Program-made: the position numbers and the translations under genes
In this document: one piece after another, positions 1 to 9,017 of the stretch
How positions within the stretch are numbered: position 1 is the stretch's first letter
Layout of the letters: every line of letters starts with the position of its first letter
Source: Bacteroides zhangwenhongii
GTDB lineage: Bacteria; Bacteroidota; Bacteroidia; Bacteroidales; Bacteroidaceae
Assembly (NCBI RefSeq): GCF_009193325.2
Contig: NZ_CP059856.1
Location: forward strand, 2,852,001-2,916,000
Length of the DNA stretch: 64,000 bases
Reading direction: 5' to 3'
The notes under the pieces: generated by a model
What the model saw: the letters and a program-made list of their open reading frames with translations, nothing else
Database searches by the model: none
Told to the model about the DNA's origin: nothing

Positions 1-2270
1 AGGAGGATTTGAGCGCCTTTATCCGCATGGAATGTTTCAACCATCTTCTTTAAGGCACAAGAGGTCTTTCCGGTTCCCGGAGGACCGATAAGAAGAAAAT
101 AATCTTGCGCGGCTTTCGCTTTCAATGCGACACGGGTGAAGTCGTCTTTCGCCTGTGAAACAAGAAAATCCAATGATTCGTCGAACTTCGGCGGACGCTG
201 GGCCAGCAATAAGTCGCGACGTTCCTGTGTCGCAGAGAGATAAGCGTACAATCCTTGATACATGGAGCGAAATGTCGTATCCATCGTGTCATGTTCTATC
301 GCATAAAGGCTATCGGCAGGGAGCACCGAAGGATTCTGCTGTGTAGCCCGAAGGCGGATACCTATTTCATGATCGGTCAGATGTTCGATATTGCCCTTGA
401 ATACCATTTTATTGGTTACGTTATCCATCCCGCAGTTTCGTTCATAGAGGATAATGGCGTCACCTTGACGGAAATTAGGAAGTACGTTTTGTATATCATT
501 GTCCGCTACTGCCTCCGGCAGTTCCTTTTCTTCTAGATCGGAACGTACCAATAATAAATAAGCTTTATGCTCGTCGGCGGCATGATTTTCACGAATCCGC
601 AAATTATAGATAATCTCACCGGCTTCGCATTTCTCGGCCAATGTGGAAAGCCACAAGGAAGCCGCACCCGTACGCCCTTCATAATCCACATCACCGGACT
701 TAGAAGTATAAAGTTCTTTCGTCAGAAAATTATAGACCGCATAAAAATAGCTCTTTTCTATGGCGGAAAGCCTCTGCAACTTCTCCTGAAAGCGATCAAT
801 GGGCGGCCGCAAATAGGTTTCCCAGAAACGTCCTCGCAAGCCACGTTCATTCAGTGTGGAAGCATTGATCTCATCTAACTTCCGTGCGGTATATTCCGGA
901 TTGTTATGCAACTGGATACCATATTCATCGGCTACAATCCGGTTGCGCAAGTCAATCACACGGCGCACCATTGCCCAAGAAGGCCGTGAAGGGTAAAGAA
1001 GCGGATAACGGGTATAAAGCAAATAGGCTTTTACTTTCCGGTGATCCATCCCCATAGAGTATTGCAATACTGCCTGATAAAGCAACATCTGCACCTTGTT
1101 GTTCTCTTTCGGTTCCACCTTGCCGCGGATAGCGTACTCGTCAGCTTTACCCGATTTCATTTCGATGAAGGAGGACATATCCCGTTGCATATAATCAAGG
1201 CGGCCTTGCAGTCCGAGCGCTTCGCAGATATAAGAAGGTTCAAGCACCGCATCCGTCTTGTCCAATTCGTATCCGGCAGCATGAAAAGTATCATTCACCG
1301 TTTCGCGGATATGCTCGAAATGTAATTTGCAATCATCAAAGAATTGCCGCTCCTTCTCTCTGTCCCGCAAATCGGGGCAAGCCGCCAATTCGATGGGATA
1401 GCGGCGGAAAGCCTTTTGCATACAAGTCCGATAATCAATATCCTCGTTCGGCGCATGAATCCATTCATCCAGAAAGAGATTGGCAATATTTCCCAGTAAC
1501 AGGGGACGGGCATTCTCAATCGGTTGCATTCGGGAAAGGAAGTAGTTTCCCGGATGGTGTCCGTAATCGCGGAAACACTCTGCAAGCGAACTGATATCAA
1601 TCAAATAATCCGGTTCGAGAACGATGAAAGAAGGGGTAAGGATTCCCGCCTCATCTATCGCAACGTCAAGCAGATTCACCTGGGCATGTTGCCAAAGCAG
1701 CTTACAGGTTTCTGCAAACTCTTCGTTTATTTGAGGTATATTATAGCGGACAAGATAGGGCTTTTCCGAGACTTCGTCCAAAGGAGTCACATACAGATAT
1801 TGTTCGTCCGCATATTGAAAACAGACACGCATTCGCCGGACTCGTTCACGGGCAGGAGGGGCAACCAGATAGGTAGCGTCCGCACGGGGAAGCAAACGGT
1901 ATAACTCATCCGGAATATTCTCTTCCGAAAGTTTGCGGATCAGAAAGGCCAGTGTTTTAACATCCCGCAAGAGGTTTTCCCTGTTCGGTTCGAGACAGCG
2001 GTTCAGGATTTGATTGGAAGTCAGGCGGAAAGTATGAAGCCGGTTCTGCTCTCCTACCGAAAGTCCGGTCTTGGCAGCAATAAAACTGATTCGTGCCGAG
2101 AGGTCGGTCATTTGCAAACTGCCGCTCTGCATTTGCGCCCGGCAAATACGTTCGAGCAAGTCGCGCATCTGCTTGTAACCAACGGTCAGTTCATCCTCTC
2201 CCGCCTTGCAGACTGCTAAAAGTAATTCATAAGATTCTATCGCTTCACTCTTCTGACAGGGCAATTTCAT
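1..2270 (-). CDS. Dna2-like PD-(D/E)XK nuclease-helicase (C-terminus outside window)
   Basis: The frame is open from an ATG at 2270 to base 1, 756 codons, and runs off the left edge. Around residues 357-372 a GRLD motif followed by EMKSGK and a downstream Q-x3-LYQ forms a PD-(D/E)XK nuclease site (D359, E370, K372) of the Dna2/Cas4 type. At about residue 729 a Walker A GPPGTGKT opens a superfamily 1 helicase domain, most of which lies outside the window. The start overlaps the last 26 bases of tatC and follows GAGGAAA, so it is translationally linked to tatC. By family it should be a DNA repair or processing nuclease-helicase. No Cys residues arranged as an obvious Fe-S cluster were checked beyond this region. 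The exact role is inferred. Confidence 0.85.
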   Translation of the reverse strand, partial: MKLPCQKSEAIESYELLLAVCKAGEDELTVGYKQMRDLLERICRAQMQSGSLQMTDLSARISFIAAKTGLSVGEQNRLHTFRLTSNQILNRCLEPNRENLLRDVKTLAFLIRKLSEENIPDELYRLLPRADATYLVAPPARERVRRMRVCFQYADEQYLYVTPLDEVSEKPYLVRYNIPQINEEFAETCKLLWQHAQVNLLDVAIDEAGILTPSFIVLEPDYLIDISSLAECFRDYGHHPGNYFLSRMQPIENARPLLLGNIANLFLDEWIHAPNEDIDYRTCMQKAFRRYPIELAACPDLRDREKERQFFDDCKLHFEHIRETVNDTFHAAGYELDKTDAVLEPSYICEALGLQGRLDYMQRDMSSFIEMKSGKADEYAIRGKVEPKENNKVQMLLYQAVLQYSMGMDHRKVKAYLLYTRYPLLYPSRPSWAMVRRVIDLRNRIVADEYGIQLHNNPEYTARKLDEINASTLNERGLRGRFWETYLRPPIDRFQEKLQRLSAIEKSYFYAVYNFLTKELYTSKSGDVDYEGRTGAASLWLSTLAEKCEAGEIIYNLRIRENHAADEHKAYLLLVRSDLEEKELPEAVADNDIQNVLPNFRQGDAIILYERNCGMDNVTNKMVFKGNIEHLTDHEIGIRLRATQQNPSVLPADSLYAIEHDTMDTTFRSMYQGLYAYLSATQERRDLLLAQRPPKFDESLDFLVSQAKDDFTRVALKAKAAQDYFLLIGPPGTGKTSCALKKMVETFHADKGAQIL

Positions 2271-3069
2271 CTTCTATTTCCTCTTCGGTTTTCTTCTTAT
2301 CCTTTATCATCAGGATACTCATTTCGTATAGCAGATAAAGCGGAATAGCGACAACACTCAATGTAAACGGATCGCCTGTTGGAGTAATAATGGCAGCAGC
2401 TATCACAATGATGACAATCGCATGGCGACGGTATTTCCGCAAGAAAGACTTATTGACTATTCCCAGCAGGGATAGCAACCAGGTCACTAACGGCAACTCA
2501 AAAGCCAGCCCCATACAGAGTACCAACATCATAAAATTGTCGATATAGGAATTGAGCGACAGAATGTTCTCCACTTCCGCACTCAACTGATAGGTGGAAA
2601 GAAAACGGAGCGTCAACGGATAAACCATAAAGTAACCCAGCAAAACACCGACAAAGAACATCACCGTTCCAACTGTCAGAGCTTTACGCACTCCTTTCTT
2701 TTCATTGGGATAAAGGGCAGGACCGATAAAGCGCCATACTTCAAAGAAAAGATAAGGCATGGCAGTGACTACCGACATCCAAAAGGCTGTCGACATATGT
2801 ATAAAGAAAGGAGCCGCCAAGTTAATATTGACCAGCTTCACTTGAAATTCTTGTGTGAAGAAATCATCGGTCAAATCAAGCGCCCGACCGATATACCGTA
2901 ATAAATCGTAGAATATGAAATCATTGTGGCAAGGCGCCAATATCACATGATCAAAAAGATAAGGCATGGCAATAAAATAACCTATCGCCAATACAAACCA
3001 AACTCCGATCACCCGGAAAAGTACCTTGCGCAGTTCATCCAAATGATCCCAAAAGGTCATTTCTGCCAT
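2245..3069 (-). CDS. tatC: Sec-independent protein translocase TatC
   Basis: At 274 residues this is a normal-length TatC, the polytopic inner-membrane subunit that recognises twin-arginine signal peptides. It opens MTFWDHLDELRK, the conserved cytoplasmic N-terminus of the family, and contains the AMPYLFFEVWRFIGPALYPNEKK stretch shortened here to its FEVWRFIGPAL core. Several hydrophobic helices follow, and the C-terminal tail is acidic and lysine-rich. It lies 11 bases downstream of tatA in the same direction, so the two form a minimal TatAC system with no separate tatB. Its 3' end overlaps the nuclease-helicase start. Confidence 0.97.
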   Translation of the reverse strand: MAEMTFWDHLDELRKVLFRVIGVWFVLAIGYFIAMPYLFDHVILAPCHNDFIFYDLLRYIGRALDLTDDFFTQEFQVKLVNINLAAPFFIHMSTAFWMSVVTAMPYLFFEVWRFIGPALYPNEKKGVRKALTVGTVMFFVGVLLGYFMVYPLTLRFLSTYQLSAEVENILSLNSYIDNFMMLVLCMGLAFELPLVTWLLSLLGIVNKSFLRKYRRHAIVIIVIAAAIITPTGDPFTLSVVAIPLYLLYEMSILMIKDKKKTEEEIEDEIALSEE

Positions 3070-3080
3070 CCGTACTTGCT

Positions 3081-3299
3081 TTACTTACTTGAGTCCGCCG
3101 GTTTGTCCAGGTCTTCTTTTGCCTTATTTATTTCCTCTTTCGCATCATTCACTCCGTCTTTGAAGCTCTTCACTCCTTTTCCCAAGCCACGCATCAATTC
3201 AGGAATTTTCTTTCCACCAAAGAGCAAAAGAATAACTAGAGCAATGATAATCCATTCGGACCCACTAGGCAAAAAGCCTAACAATAATAAGTGTGTCAT
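3081..3299 (-). CDS. tatA: Twin-arginine translocase subunit TatA
   Basis: The protein is 72 residues when started at the ATG at 3299. An upstream in-frame start would add 13 residues before the membrane helix and is less likely. One N-terminal transmembrane helix ([14 protein letters not shown]) is followed by the family hinge [20 protein letters not shown] and a charged amphipathic tail. TatA oligomerises to form the translocation path for folded, often cofactor-bearing proteins. A good -7 box lies 37-44 bases upstream of the start, directly next to a dispersed repeat. tatC follows after 11 bases. Confidence 0.96.
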   Translation of the reverse strand: MTHLLLLGFLPSGSEWIIIALVILLLFGGKKIPELMRGLGKGVKSFKDGVNDAKEEINKAKEDLDKPADSSK

Positions 3300-3335
3300 A
3301 AGTTTATTTGATAAAGAGGTTTTTATTAGTCGGTA

Positions 3336-3343
3336 CAAAGATA
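3336..3343 (-). promoter_or_regulatory. σABfr-type -7 box for tatA-tatC
   Basis: On the minus strand this reads TATCTTTG, an exact match to the Bacteroides TAnnTTTG -7 consensus, about 40 bases before the tatA ATG. The -33 region falls inside the dispersed CACCACAGATT repeat, so the repeat may affect promoter strength. Confidence 0.6.
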
Positions 3344-3351
3344 ATTATTTT

Positions 3352-3380
3352 CACCACAGATTACACGGATTAACACAGAT
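3352..3380. repeat. Dispersed 29-bp CACCACAGATT repeat, copy 1
   Basis: A 29-base stretch starting CACCACAGATTACACGG and ending AACACAGAT. A copy with one base different is at 34706-34734, and its first 13 bases recur in inverse orientation at 32468-32480. All are intergenic or just touch a stop codon. Confidence 0.85.
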
Positions 3381-3385
3381 TTTTA

Positions 3386-3505
3386 TTCACCACAGAGGAC
3401 ACAGAGGGCACAGAGTCCTTTTTTCATAATACGCTGTCAGTATCCTCAGTATCTGATTTGCATCTTTGAAAAAAACTCCGTGTCCTCTGTGTCCTCTGTG
3501 GTGAA
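3386..3505. repeat. 31-bp inverted repeat built on CACAGAGGA nonamers
   Basis: The arms at 3386-3416 and 3475-3505 are reverse complements at 29 of 31 positions. Each is made of a 9-base period (CACAGAGGA). The right arm ends one base before the murF-alr stop codon, so RNA from murF-alr would fold into a long hairpin that could attenuate read-through into tatA. Confidence 0.85.
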
Positions 3506-6064
3506 CTAATCCTGATAATATACCCGTTTCACCCGCGTCGATATGCTAGTCAGCACTTCGTACGGAATCGTATCCAGCTTGTCGGACAATACTGTGATCG
3601 GCAGGTCGTCACCAAAGATTATAGCTGGGTCGCCTTCACGGCAGTCGATGTCCGTAACATCTATCATACAGACATCCATGCAGATATTGCCCACATAAGG
3701 GGCTTTCTTGCCGTTCACCAGACAGTAAGCATTTCCACGCCCCAAGTGTCGGTTCAGGCCATCGGCATAACCGATAGGAATAGCGGCTATACGGGACGGA
3801 CGTATCAAGTGTCCCATCCGGCTATATCCCACCGTATCTTCTTCGGGGACATCCCGAATCTGAAGTATGGTTGTCTTGAGCGTGCTGACATTATGTATAA
3901 TCGAATTATCTATCGGACTCACTCCGTAAAGTCCGATACCTAGCCGTACCATGTCAAACTGTGCTCCGGGAAAACGCTCGATTCCTGCCGTATTGCAGAT
4001 ATGGCGTAAAATCTTATGCGAGAAAGCCGCCTGCAATTCTTGCGAGCCTTTTTCAAACAACTCGATTTGCTGCCGGGTGAAAGCGTCAAATTGAGGAGAA
4101 TCACTGCCCACGAAATGAGAGAATACCGAACGGGGAATTACCGCATTCTGATTCTTCAAGCGACGGATAAGCAAGGGGATATCTTCCGCTTCAAAACCCA
4201 GCCGATGCATTCCCGTATCCAGTTTCACATGAATAGGGAAATTGGTGATTCCTTCCTTTTCTGCGGCTTTAATCAGCGCATCAAGCAAATGGAAATTATA
4301 AACTTCCGGCTCCAGTTTATAGTCAAACATCGTTTTGAACGCTGTAAGCTCCGGATCCATGATGATGATAGAGGACGTGATACCCGCTTTGCGCAGTTCG
4401 GAACCTTCATCGGCTACCGCCACAGCCAAGTAATCGACATGATGTTCCTGCAAAGTCTTGGCTATCTCGTATGAACCGGCTCCGTATGCCGACGCCTTCA
4501 CCATACAGATCATTTTCGTCTCAGGATGGCGCAACATGGAGCGATAATGATTCAAGTTCTCCACCATCGCACCCAGATTTACCTCCAGTATCGTTTCATG
4601 CACTTTCAGTTCGAGTGCTTCGGACACCAGATCGAAGTTGAACACACGAGAACCCTTTATCAGAATCACTTCCGAATGAAGGGATTTGAGCAGTTCCGAT
4701 TTAAGAAGCGCTTCGGTATTAGGGAAGAAATAACGTTCTATCCCGTCGTCAAAACGAGCGGCACACGAAGAAATTTCCGGTCCTACTCCTATCAATTTAT
4801 CAATACCCCGACTCTGCACCAGTTGGGCTACACGCCGATAAAGCGTGGCAGTACTCTGTCCCGTTTCCAGAATATCCGACAGAATCAGCGTACGTTTCAG
4901 TCCTTTCTTTTCAGAACGGCGCACCAGGAAGTCAAGAGCTATATCCAGAGAAGCCAGATCCGAATTATAGCTATCATTAATCAATAGGCAGTTATTCTTT
5001 CCCTCTTTCACTTCAAGGCGCATGGCAATCGGTTCGAGGCGTGCCATGCGTTCCGTTATCTGATCGGCGGGAGTCATCAAGTAAAGACAGGCAGCCAAGC
5101 AGTTTAGTACGTTTTCGATGGAAGCGTCGTCGATGAAAGGAATGCAGAAAGTGTTATCCATATTCAGATAACGGTAAGCGATAACGGTATGGTCTTCTTT
5201 CTTTGTCACACGACTGATGTACAACGGACGTTCAATATCCGTACGGCTCCAGGCAATCTCACGTGCGGTCAGCATTGATTTCGCCACACAATTGCTAATC
5301 AACTCATTATCACCATCATAAATCACGACATCACAATCTTTGAAAAGGGTTAGCTTTTCCATGCACTTCTCCTGCAATGAGAAGAAGTTTTCCTGATGAG
5401 CACCACCGATATTCGTCAGAATACCGATAGAAGGCTTTATCATCCGTTTCAATGCACCCATCTCCCCCATCTCAGAAATACCCGCCTCGAAAATTCCCAA
5501 TTCCGCTTCTTCGGAAAGTTGCCACACAGACAATGGAACACCAATCTGCGAATTATAACTACGCGGAGAACGGACGATACAACGGTCCGGACTCAGCAAT
5601 TGGTGCAACCACTCTTTCACAATGGTTTTTCCATTGCTTCCGGTGATACCGATTACAGGAATATTAAACCTCTCCCGATGTACCTCAGCCAGTTTCTGCA
5701 ATGCTTTCAGAGGGTTCGGAACGATGAGGAAATTGAGAGTCGAGGAGAAATTGAAAGTTGAGAGTTGAGAATTGAGAATTGGCTGCGCATCATCATCCTG
5801 CATAGCACTCTCAATTCTCAACTCTCCATTCTCAACTTGTTTAAACTCTTCCTCCGAGACCACAAAGTTTCGGACACCCCGGGCGTATAGTTCGGGGATG
5901 TAGCGGACTCCACTATTGCGTTTGGTGGTTAATGCAAAGAAAAGAGTTTCTTCCGGAAAACTCAGGGAACGGCTATCTGTTAAGAGCCAATCGATAGTCG
6001 CTTCATATTCACCTACACGGCGGGCGCCGATACTTTGGGCTATGGATTCAATCGCGTATGACAT
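3506..6064 (-). CDS. MurF-Alr fusion: UDP-MurNAc-tripeptide:D-Ala-D-Ala ligase plus alanine racemase
   Basis: This 852-residue fusion is typical of Bacteroidetes. Residues 1 to about 480 are MurF, with a P-loop ITGSNGKT, ligase motifs and LINDSYNSD. Residues from about 490 on are a fold-type III PLP alanine racemase with the Schiff-base lysine in CMVKASAYGAG, VGYSRMG and a GICMD-like NICMDVCM loop. Together they supply D-alanine and add D-Ala-D-Ala to the peptidoglycan precursor in the cytoplasm. Residues about 77-111 look like a translated dispersed repeat rather than MurF sequence (see findings), but the frame stays open and both active sites are intact. The start overlaps the GSCFA gene by 25 bases. 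Confidence 0.95.
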   Translation of the reverse strand: MSYAIESIAQSIGARRVGEYEATIDWLLTDSRSLSFPEETLFFALTTKRNSGVRYIPELYARGVRNFVVSEEEFKQVENGELRIESAMQDDDAQPILNSQLSTFNFSSTLNFLIVPNPLKALQKLAEVHRERFNIPVIGITGSNGKTIVKEWLHQLLSPDRCIVRSPRSYNSQIGVPLSVWQLSEEAELGIFEAGISEMGEMGALKRMIKPSIGILTNIGGAHQENFFSLQEKCMEKLTLFKDCDVVIYDGDNELISNCVAKSMLTAREIAWSRTDIERPLYISRVTKKEDHTVIAYRYLNMDNTFCIPFIDDASIENVLNCLAACLYLMTPADQITERMARLEPIAMRLEVKEGKNNCLLINDSYNSDLASLDIALDFLVRRSEKKGLKRTLILSDILETGQSTATLYRRVAQLVQSRGIDKLIGVGPEISSCAARFDDGIERYFFPNTEALLKSELLKSLHSEVILIKGSRVFNFDLVSEALELKVHETILEVNLGAMVENLNHYRSMLRHPETKMICMVKASAYGAGSYEIAKTLQEHHVDYLAVAVADEGSELRKAGITSSIIIMDPELTAFKTMFDYKLEPEVYNFHLLDALIKAAEKEGITNFPIHVKLDTGMHRLGFEAEDIPLLIRRLKNQNAVIPRSVFSHFVGSDSPQFDAFTRQQIELFEKGSQELQAAFSHKILRHICNTAGIERFPGAQFDMVRLGIGLYGVSPIDNSIIHNVSTLKTTILQIRDVPEEDTVGYSRMGHLIRPSRIAAIPIGYADGLNRHLGRGNAYCLVNGKKAPYVGNICMDVCMIDVTDIDCREGDPAIIFGDDLPITVLSDKLDTIPYEVLTSISTRVKRVYYQD
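5732..5836. repeat. GAGTTGAGA-type inverted repeat inserted in murF coding sequence
   Basis: The segment contains a perfect 17-bp inverted repeat: GAGAGTTGAGAATTGAG at 5760-5776 and its complement at 5810-5826, with further imperfect copies on either side. It belongs to the same sequence family as the repeats between surE and lpxB (54061-54095 and about 54129-54157). It is translated in frame as about 35 residues. Confidence 0.8.
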
Positions 6065-7029
6065 AGTTCTGTTTCTTTTTGAAAATCTAAGTACGGGTAT
6101 TTTCTGATAAGTCGTTCTATTTTTAACACTATTTGTCCTAAAAAGCGTTGATACGCTTCGGACTCGGGATGAAAGGGCTTGTGCGCCAAGTCCCGGCGGA
6201 TGTCTTCTACTTCGCGGATAACCTGCTTTGTTTCAGCGGAAAAGAAGGTTTCGGAAAAGCGTTCCCAAAGGTAACGGACCGCCAACGGAGACGGATGCAA
6301 CATATCATCCGCATAGAAGCGATAATCACGTAATTCATCCAATACGATTTCATAAGAGGGGAAGTAGAAAACTTGTTCCGGGAACAATTGCTGCAACCGG
6401 TCGATGGCCAGTAACAAAGTAGATTTACTCAATTGGTTGGCATGCATTCCATCCCGGATATGACGGATGGGACTGACTGTAAACAAGAACTTCAAGGTTG
6501 CATTGCAAGCAGCCATATCGGTAATCAATGAAGTGTATTCATCTACTATTTCATCCACAGACAAAAGTCGGCGATTAAAATCATTCTCCGGTAATTTGTG
6601 ACAATTGGAGACTACCTTTCCTGTCTCTTTTGCTTCATAAACATAGGCTGTTCCGAAAGTCAACATCAGCCAATCAAGCTTCAGCACAGTCTGATGGGCT
6701 TGCAGCAAACGGGCATTGATATTCTGCAACGTAGCCTCCGGAGTAGTAGCCGAAAAAGAGCCATGATGCATAGTACTATGCCACAGCCCTCTATAAGCAA
6801 ACAAATCTTTCTCCGTATATTCTTTTTTTGTAATAATCTCTTTCAAAGCTGAGGATATGGACAAAGGATTATACAGAATTCCGAAAGGATTCAAATCCAG
6901 TTGAAACTTGGCCTCTGTCAAGAAAGTTCCCATATTCTCAGCAAAACAAGATCCCATCAAAAGAATAGGAGATATATGGCTGATAGACGGTAGTCCGACC
7001 GGCAATTCCACTGATGTTTGAAAGTTCAT
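6040..7029 (-). CDS. GSCFA domain protein (SGNH-like)
   Basis: A protein of about 330 residues with the family-defining [12 protein letters not shown] near residue 24, followed by [14 protein letters not shown], a TFGTA(Y)V block, a SPIRHIRDG stretch and a late DMLHPSP(L)A. That order (GSC...; D-x2-HPS) resembles an SGNH/GDSL hydrolase. The substrate is unknown and no signal peptide is seen. ATGs at 7032 and 7029 are adjacent and I used the second. It is divergent from dxs and overlaps the murF-alr start by 25 bases, so it is probably co-transcribed with cell-wall precursor synthesis. Confidence 0.88.
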   Translation of the reverse strand: MNFQTSVELPVGLPSISHISPILLMGSCFAENMGTFLTEAKFQLDLNPFGILYNPLSISSALKEIITKKEYTEKDLFAYRGLWHSTMHHGSFSATTPEATLQNINARLLQAHQTVLKLDWLMLTFGTAYVYEAKETGKVVSNCHKLPENDFNRRLLSVDEIVDEYTSLITDMAACNATLKFLFTVSPIRHIRDGMHANQLSKSTLLLAIDRLQQLFPEQVFYFPSYEIVLDELRDYRFYADDMLHPSPLAVRYLWERFSETFFSAETKQVIREVEDIRRDLAHKPFHPESEAYQRFLGQIVLKIERLIRKYPYLDFQKETELCHTRLNP

Positions 7030-7084
7030 CATGATTTTCCTACATTTTATTACGTTTCGTGGGCAAAAGTATACTTTCTTTTCG

Positions 7085-7092
7085 TATTTTTG
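7085..7092 (+). promoter_or_regulatory. σABfr-type -7 box for dxs
   Basis: TATTTTTG, an exact TAnnTTTG match, 20 bases before the dxs ATG. This implies a very short leader. Confidence 0.65.
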
Positions 7093-7111
7093 CGCTAAAT
7101 TTCCTCGAATC

Positions 7112-9016
7112 ATGAAGAATGAACCGATATATAACTTGCTAAATGCTATTAATTACCCCGAAGACCTACGAGAACTAGACGTAGACCAACTGCCGGAAGT
7201 ATGCGATGAACTAAGGCAAGACATTATTAAAGAGCTCTGCTGCAACCCGGGACATTTTGCTGCCAGTCTGGGGACGGTGGAATTGACTGTAGCCTTACAC
7301 TATGTCTACAATACGCCATACGACCGTATTGTATGGGATGTGGGACATCAGGCGTACGGGCACAAAATTCTGACAGGGCGTCGCGAGGCTTTTTCCACGA
7401 ACCGCAAATTTGGGGGAATCCGCCCTTTCCCGTCACCGGAAGAAAGTGAATATGATACTTTCACTTGCGGACATGCTTCCAATTCCATCTCCGCAGCTCT
7501 CGGTATGGCTGTAGCCGCTGCCCGGAAAGGAGAAACCCAACGTCATGTCGTAGCCATCATCGGAGATGGTTCGATGAGCGGCGGACTGGCTTTTGAAGGA
7601 CTTAACAACGCATCCACTACGCCTAATAACCTGCTCATTATCCTGAATGACAACGATATGGCAATTGACCGTAGCGTGGGAGGAATGAAACAATATCTTT
7701 TCAATCTGACAACCTCCAACCGTTACAACCAATTGCGTTTCAAACTTTCACGGATGTTGTTCAAGCTCGGTATTCTGAATGAAGAACGCCGCAAAGCGCT
7801 GATACGTTTCGGCAATAGCTTGAAATCGATGGCTGCCCAGCAACAGAATATTTTCGAAGGGATGAATATCCGTTACTTCGGTCCGATAGACGGGCACGAC
7901 GTGAAGAACCTAGCCCGGGTGTTGCATGATATTAAAGATTTGCAAGGTCCCAAAATCCTTCATCTGCACACAATCAAAGGAAAAGGATTTGCACCGGCGG
8001 AAGAACACGCTACCGAATGGCATGCTCCGGGCAAGTTCGATCCTGTCACCGGTGAACGTTTCATAGCCAACACGGAGGGAATGCCTCCTCTCTTTCAGGA
8101 GGTATTCGGTCATACCCTAGTGGAGCTTGCAGAAGCTAATCCAAAGATTGTCGGTGTGACCCCCGCCATGCCCAGCGGTTGTTCGATGAATATTCTTATG
8201 GAGAAAATGCCCGAACGCGCGTTCGATGTCGGTATCGCCGAAGGACACGCCGTTACCTTCTCCGGAGGAATGGCTAAAGACGGGATGTTGCCATTCTGCA
8301 ATATCTATTCCTCGTTTATGCAACGGGCGTATGATAATATGATTCATGATGTAGCCATACAAAATCTTCCCGTTATATTGTGTCTCGACCGTGCCGGACT
8401 TGTCGGCGAAGACGGTCCGACTCATCACGGAGCTTTCGATATGGCTTATTTGCGTCCGATACCCAACCTGACCATCTCCTCCCCAATGGATGAACATGAA
8501 TTGCGCCGATTGATGTACACAGCACAACTGCCGGATAAAGGTCCGTTTGTGATCCGTTATCCGCGAGGACGCGGGGTAGTGGTTGACTGGAAATGTCCGT
8601 TGGAAGAAATCCCGGTAGGAAAAGGCCGGAAACTGAAAGATGGTGACGACCTTGCGGTTATAACAATCGGCCCGATAGGCAACACTGCCGCCCGCGCCAT
8701 TTCCCGTGCTGAATCGGAACCGGGCAAGTCTATCGCCCATTACGACTTACGTTTCCTGAAGCCTTTGGATGAAGAGCTATTACATGAAATCGGACGGAAA
8801 CATCAACGTATCCTCACCATCGAGGATGGTATCGTCAAAGGTGGCATGGGTAGTGCGATTCTTGAATTTATGGCCGACAATGAATATAAGCCGACCGTAA
8901 AACGTATCGGTATTCCTAATATATTTGTGGAACATGGTTCAGTTGCAGAGCTGTATCATTTATGCGGTATGGACGAGGAAGGTATTCTGACTAAAATAAA
9001 AGAATTTATCAACTGA
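7112..9016 (+). CDS. dxs: 1-deoxy-D-xylulose-5-phosphate synthase
   Basis: A 634-residue thiamine-diphosphate enzyme that joins pyruvate and glyceraldehyde 3-phosphate in the first step of the MEP isoprenoid pathway. Visible features are [28 protein letters not shown], the ThDP motif GDGSMSGG...NDN, and the transketolase-like second half with [12 protein letters not shown]. The ATG at 7112 is preferred over an upstream in-frame start because it follows a close -7 box. trkA begins one base after the stop, so dxs-trkA-trkH looks like one operon. Confidence 0.97.
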   Translation: MKNEPIYNLLNAINYPEDLRELDVDQLPEVCDELRQDIIKELCCNPGHFAASLGTVELTVALHYVYNTPYDRIVWDVGHQAYGHKILTGRREAFSTNRKFGGIRPFPSPEESEYDTFTCGHASNSISAALGMAVAAARKGETQRHVVAIIGDGSMSGGLAFEGLNNASTTPNNLLIILNDNDMAIDRSVGGMKQYLFNLTTSNRYNQLRFKLSRMLFKLGILNEERRKALIRFGNSLKSMAAQQQNIFEGMNIRYFGPIDGHDVKNLARVLHDIKDLQGPKILHLHTIKGKGFAPAEEHATEWHAPGKFDPVTGERFIANTEGMPPLFQEVFGHTLVELAEANPKIVGVTPAMPSGCSMNILMEKMPERAFDVGIAEGHAVTFSGGMAKDGMLPFCNIYSSFMQRAYDNMIHDVAIQNLPVILCLDRAGLVGEDGPTHHGAFDMAYLRPIPNLTISSPMDEHELRRLMYTAQLPDKGPFVIRYPRGRGVVVDWKCPLEEIPVGKGRKLKDGDDLAVITIGPIGNTAARAISRAESEPGKSIAHYDLRFLKPLDEELLHEIGRKHQRILTIEDGIVKGGMGSAILEFMADNEYKPTVKRIGIPNIFVEHGSVAELYHLCGMDEEGILTKIKEFIN

Positions 9017-9017
9017 C

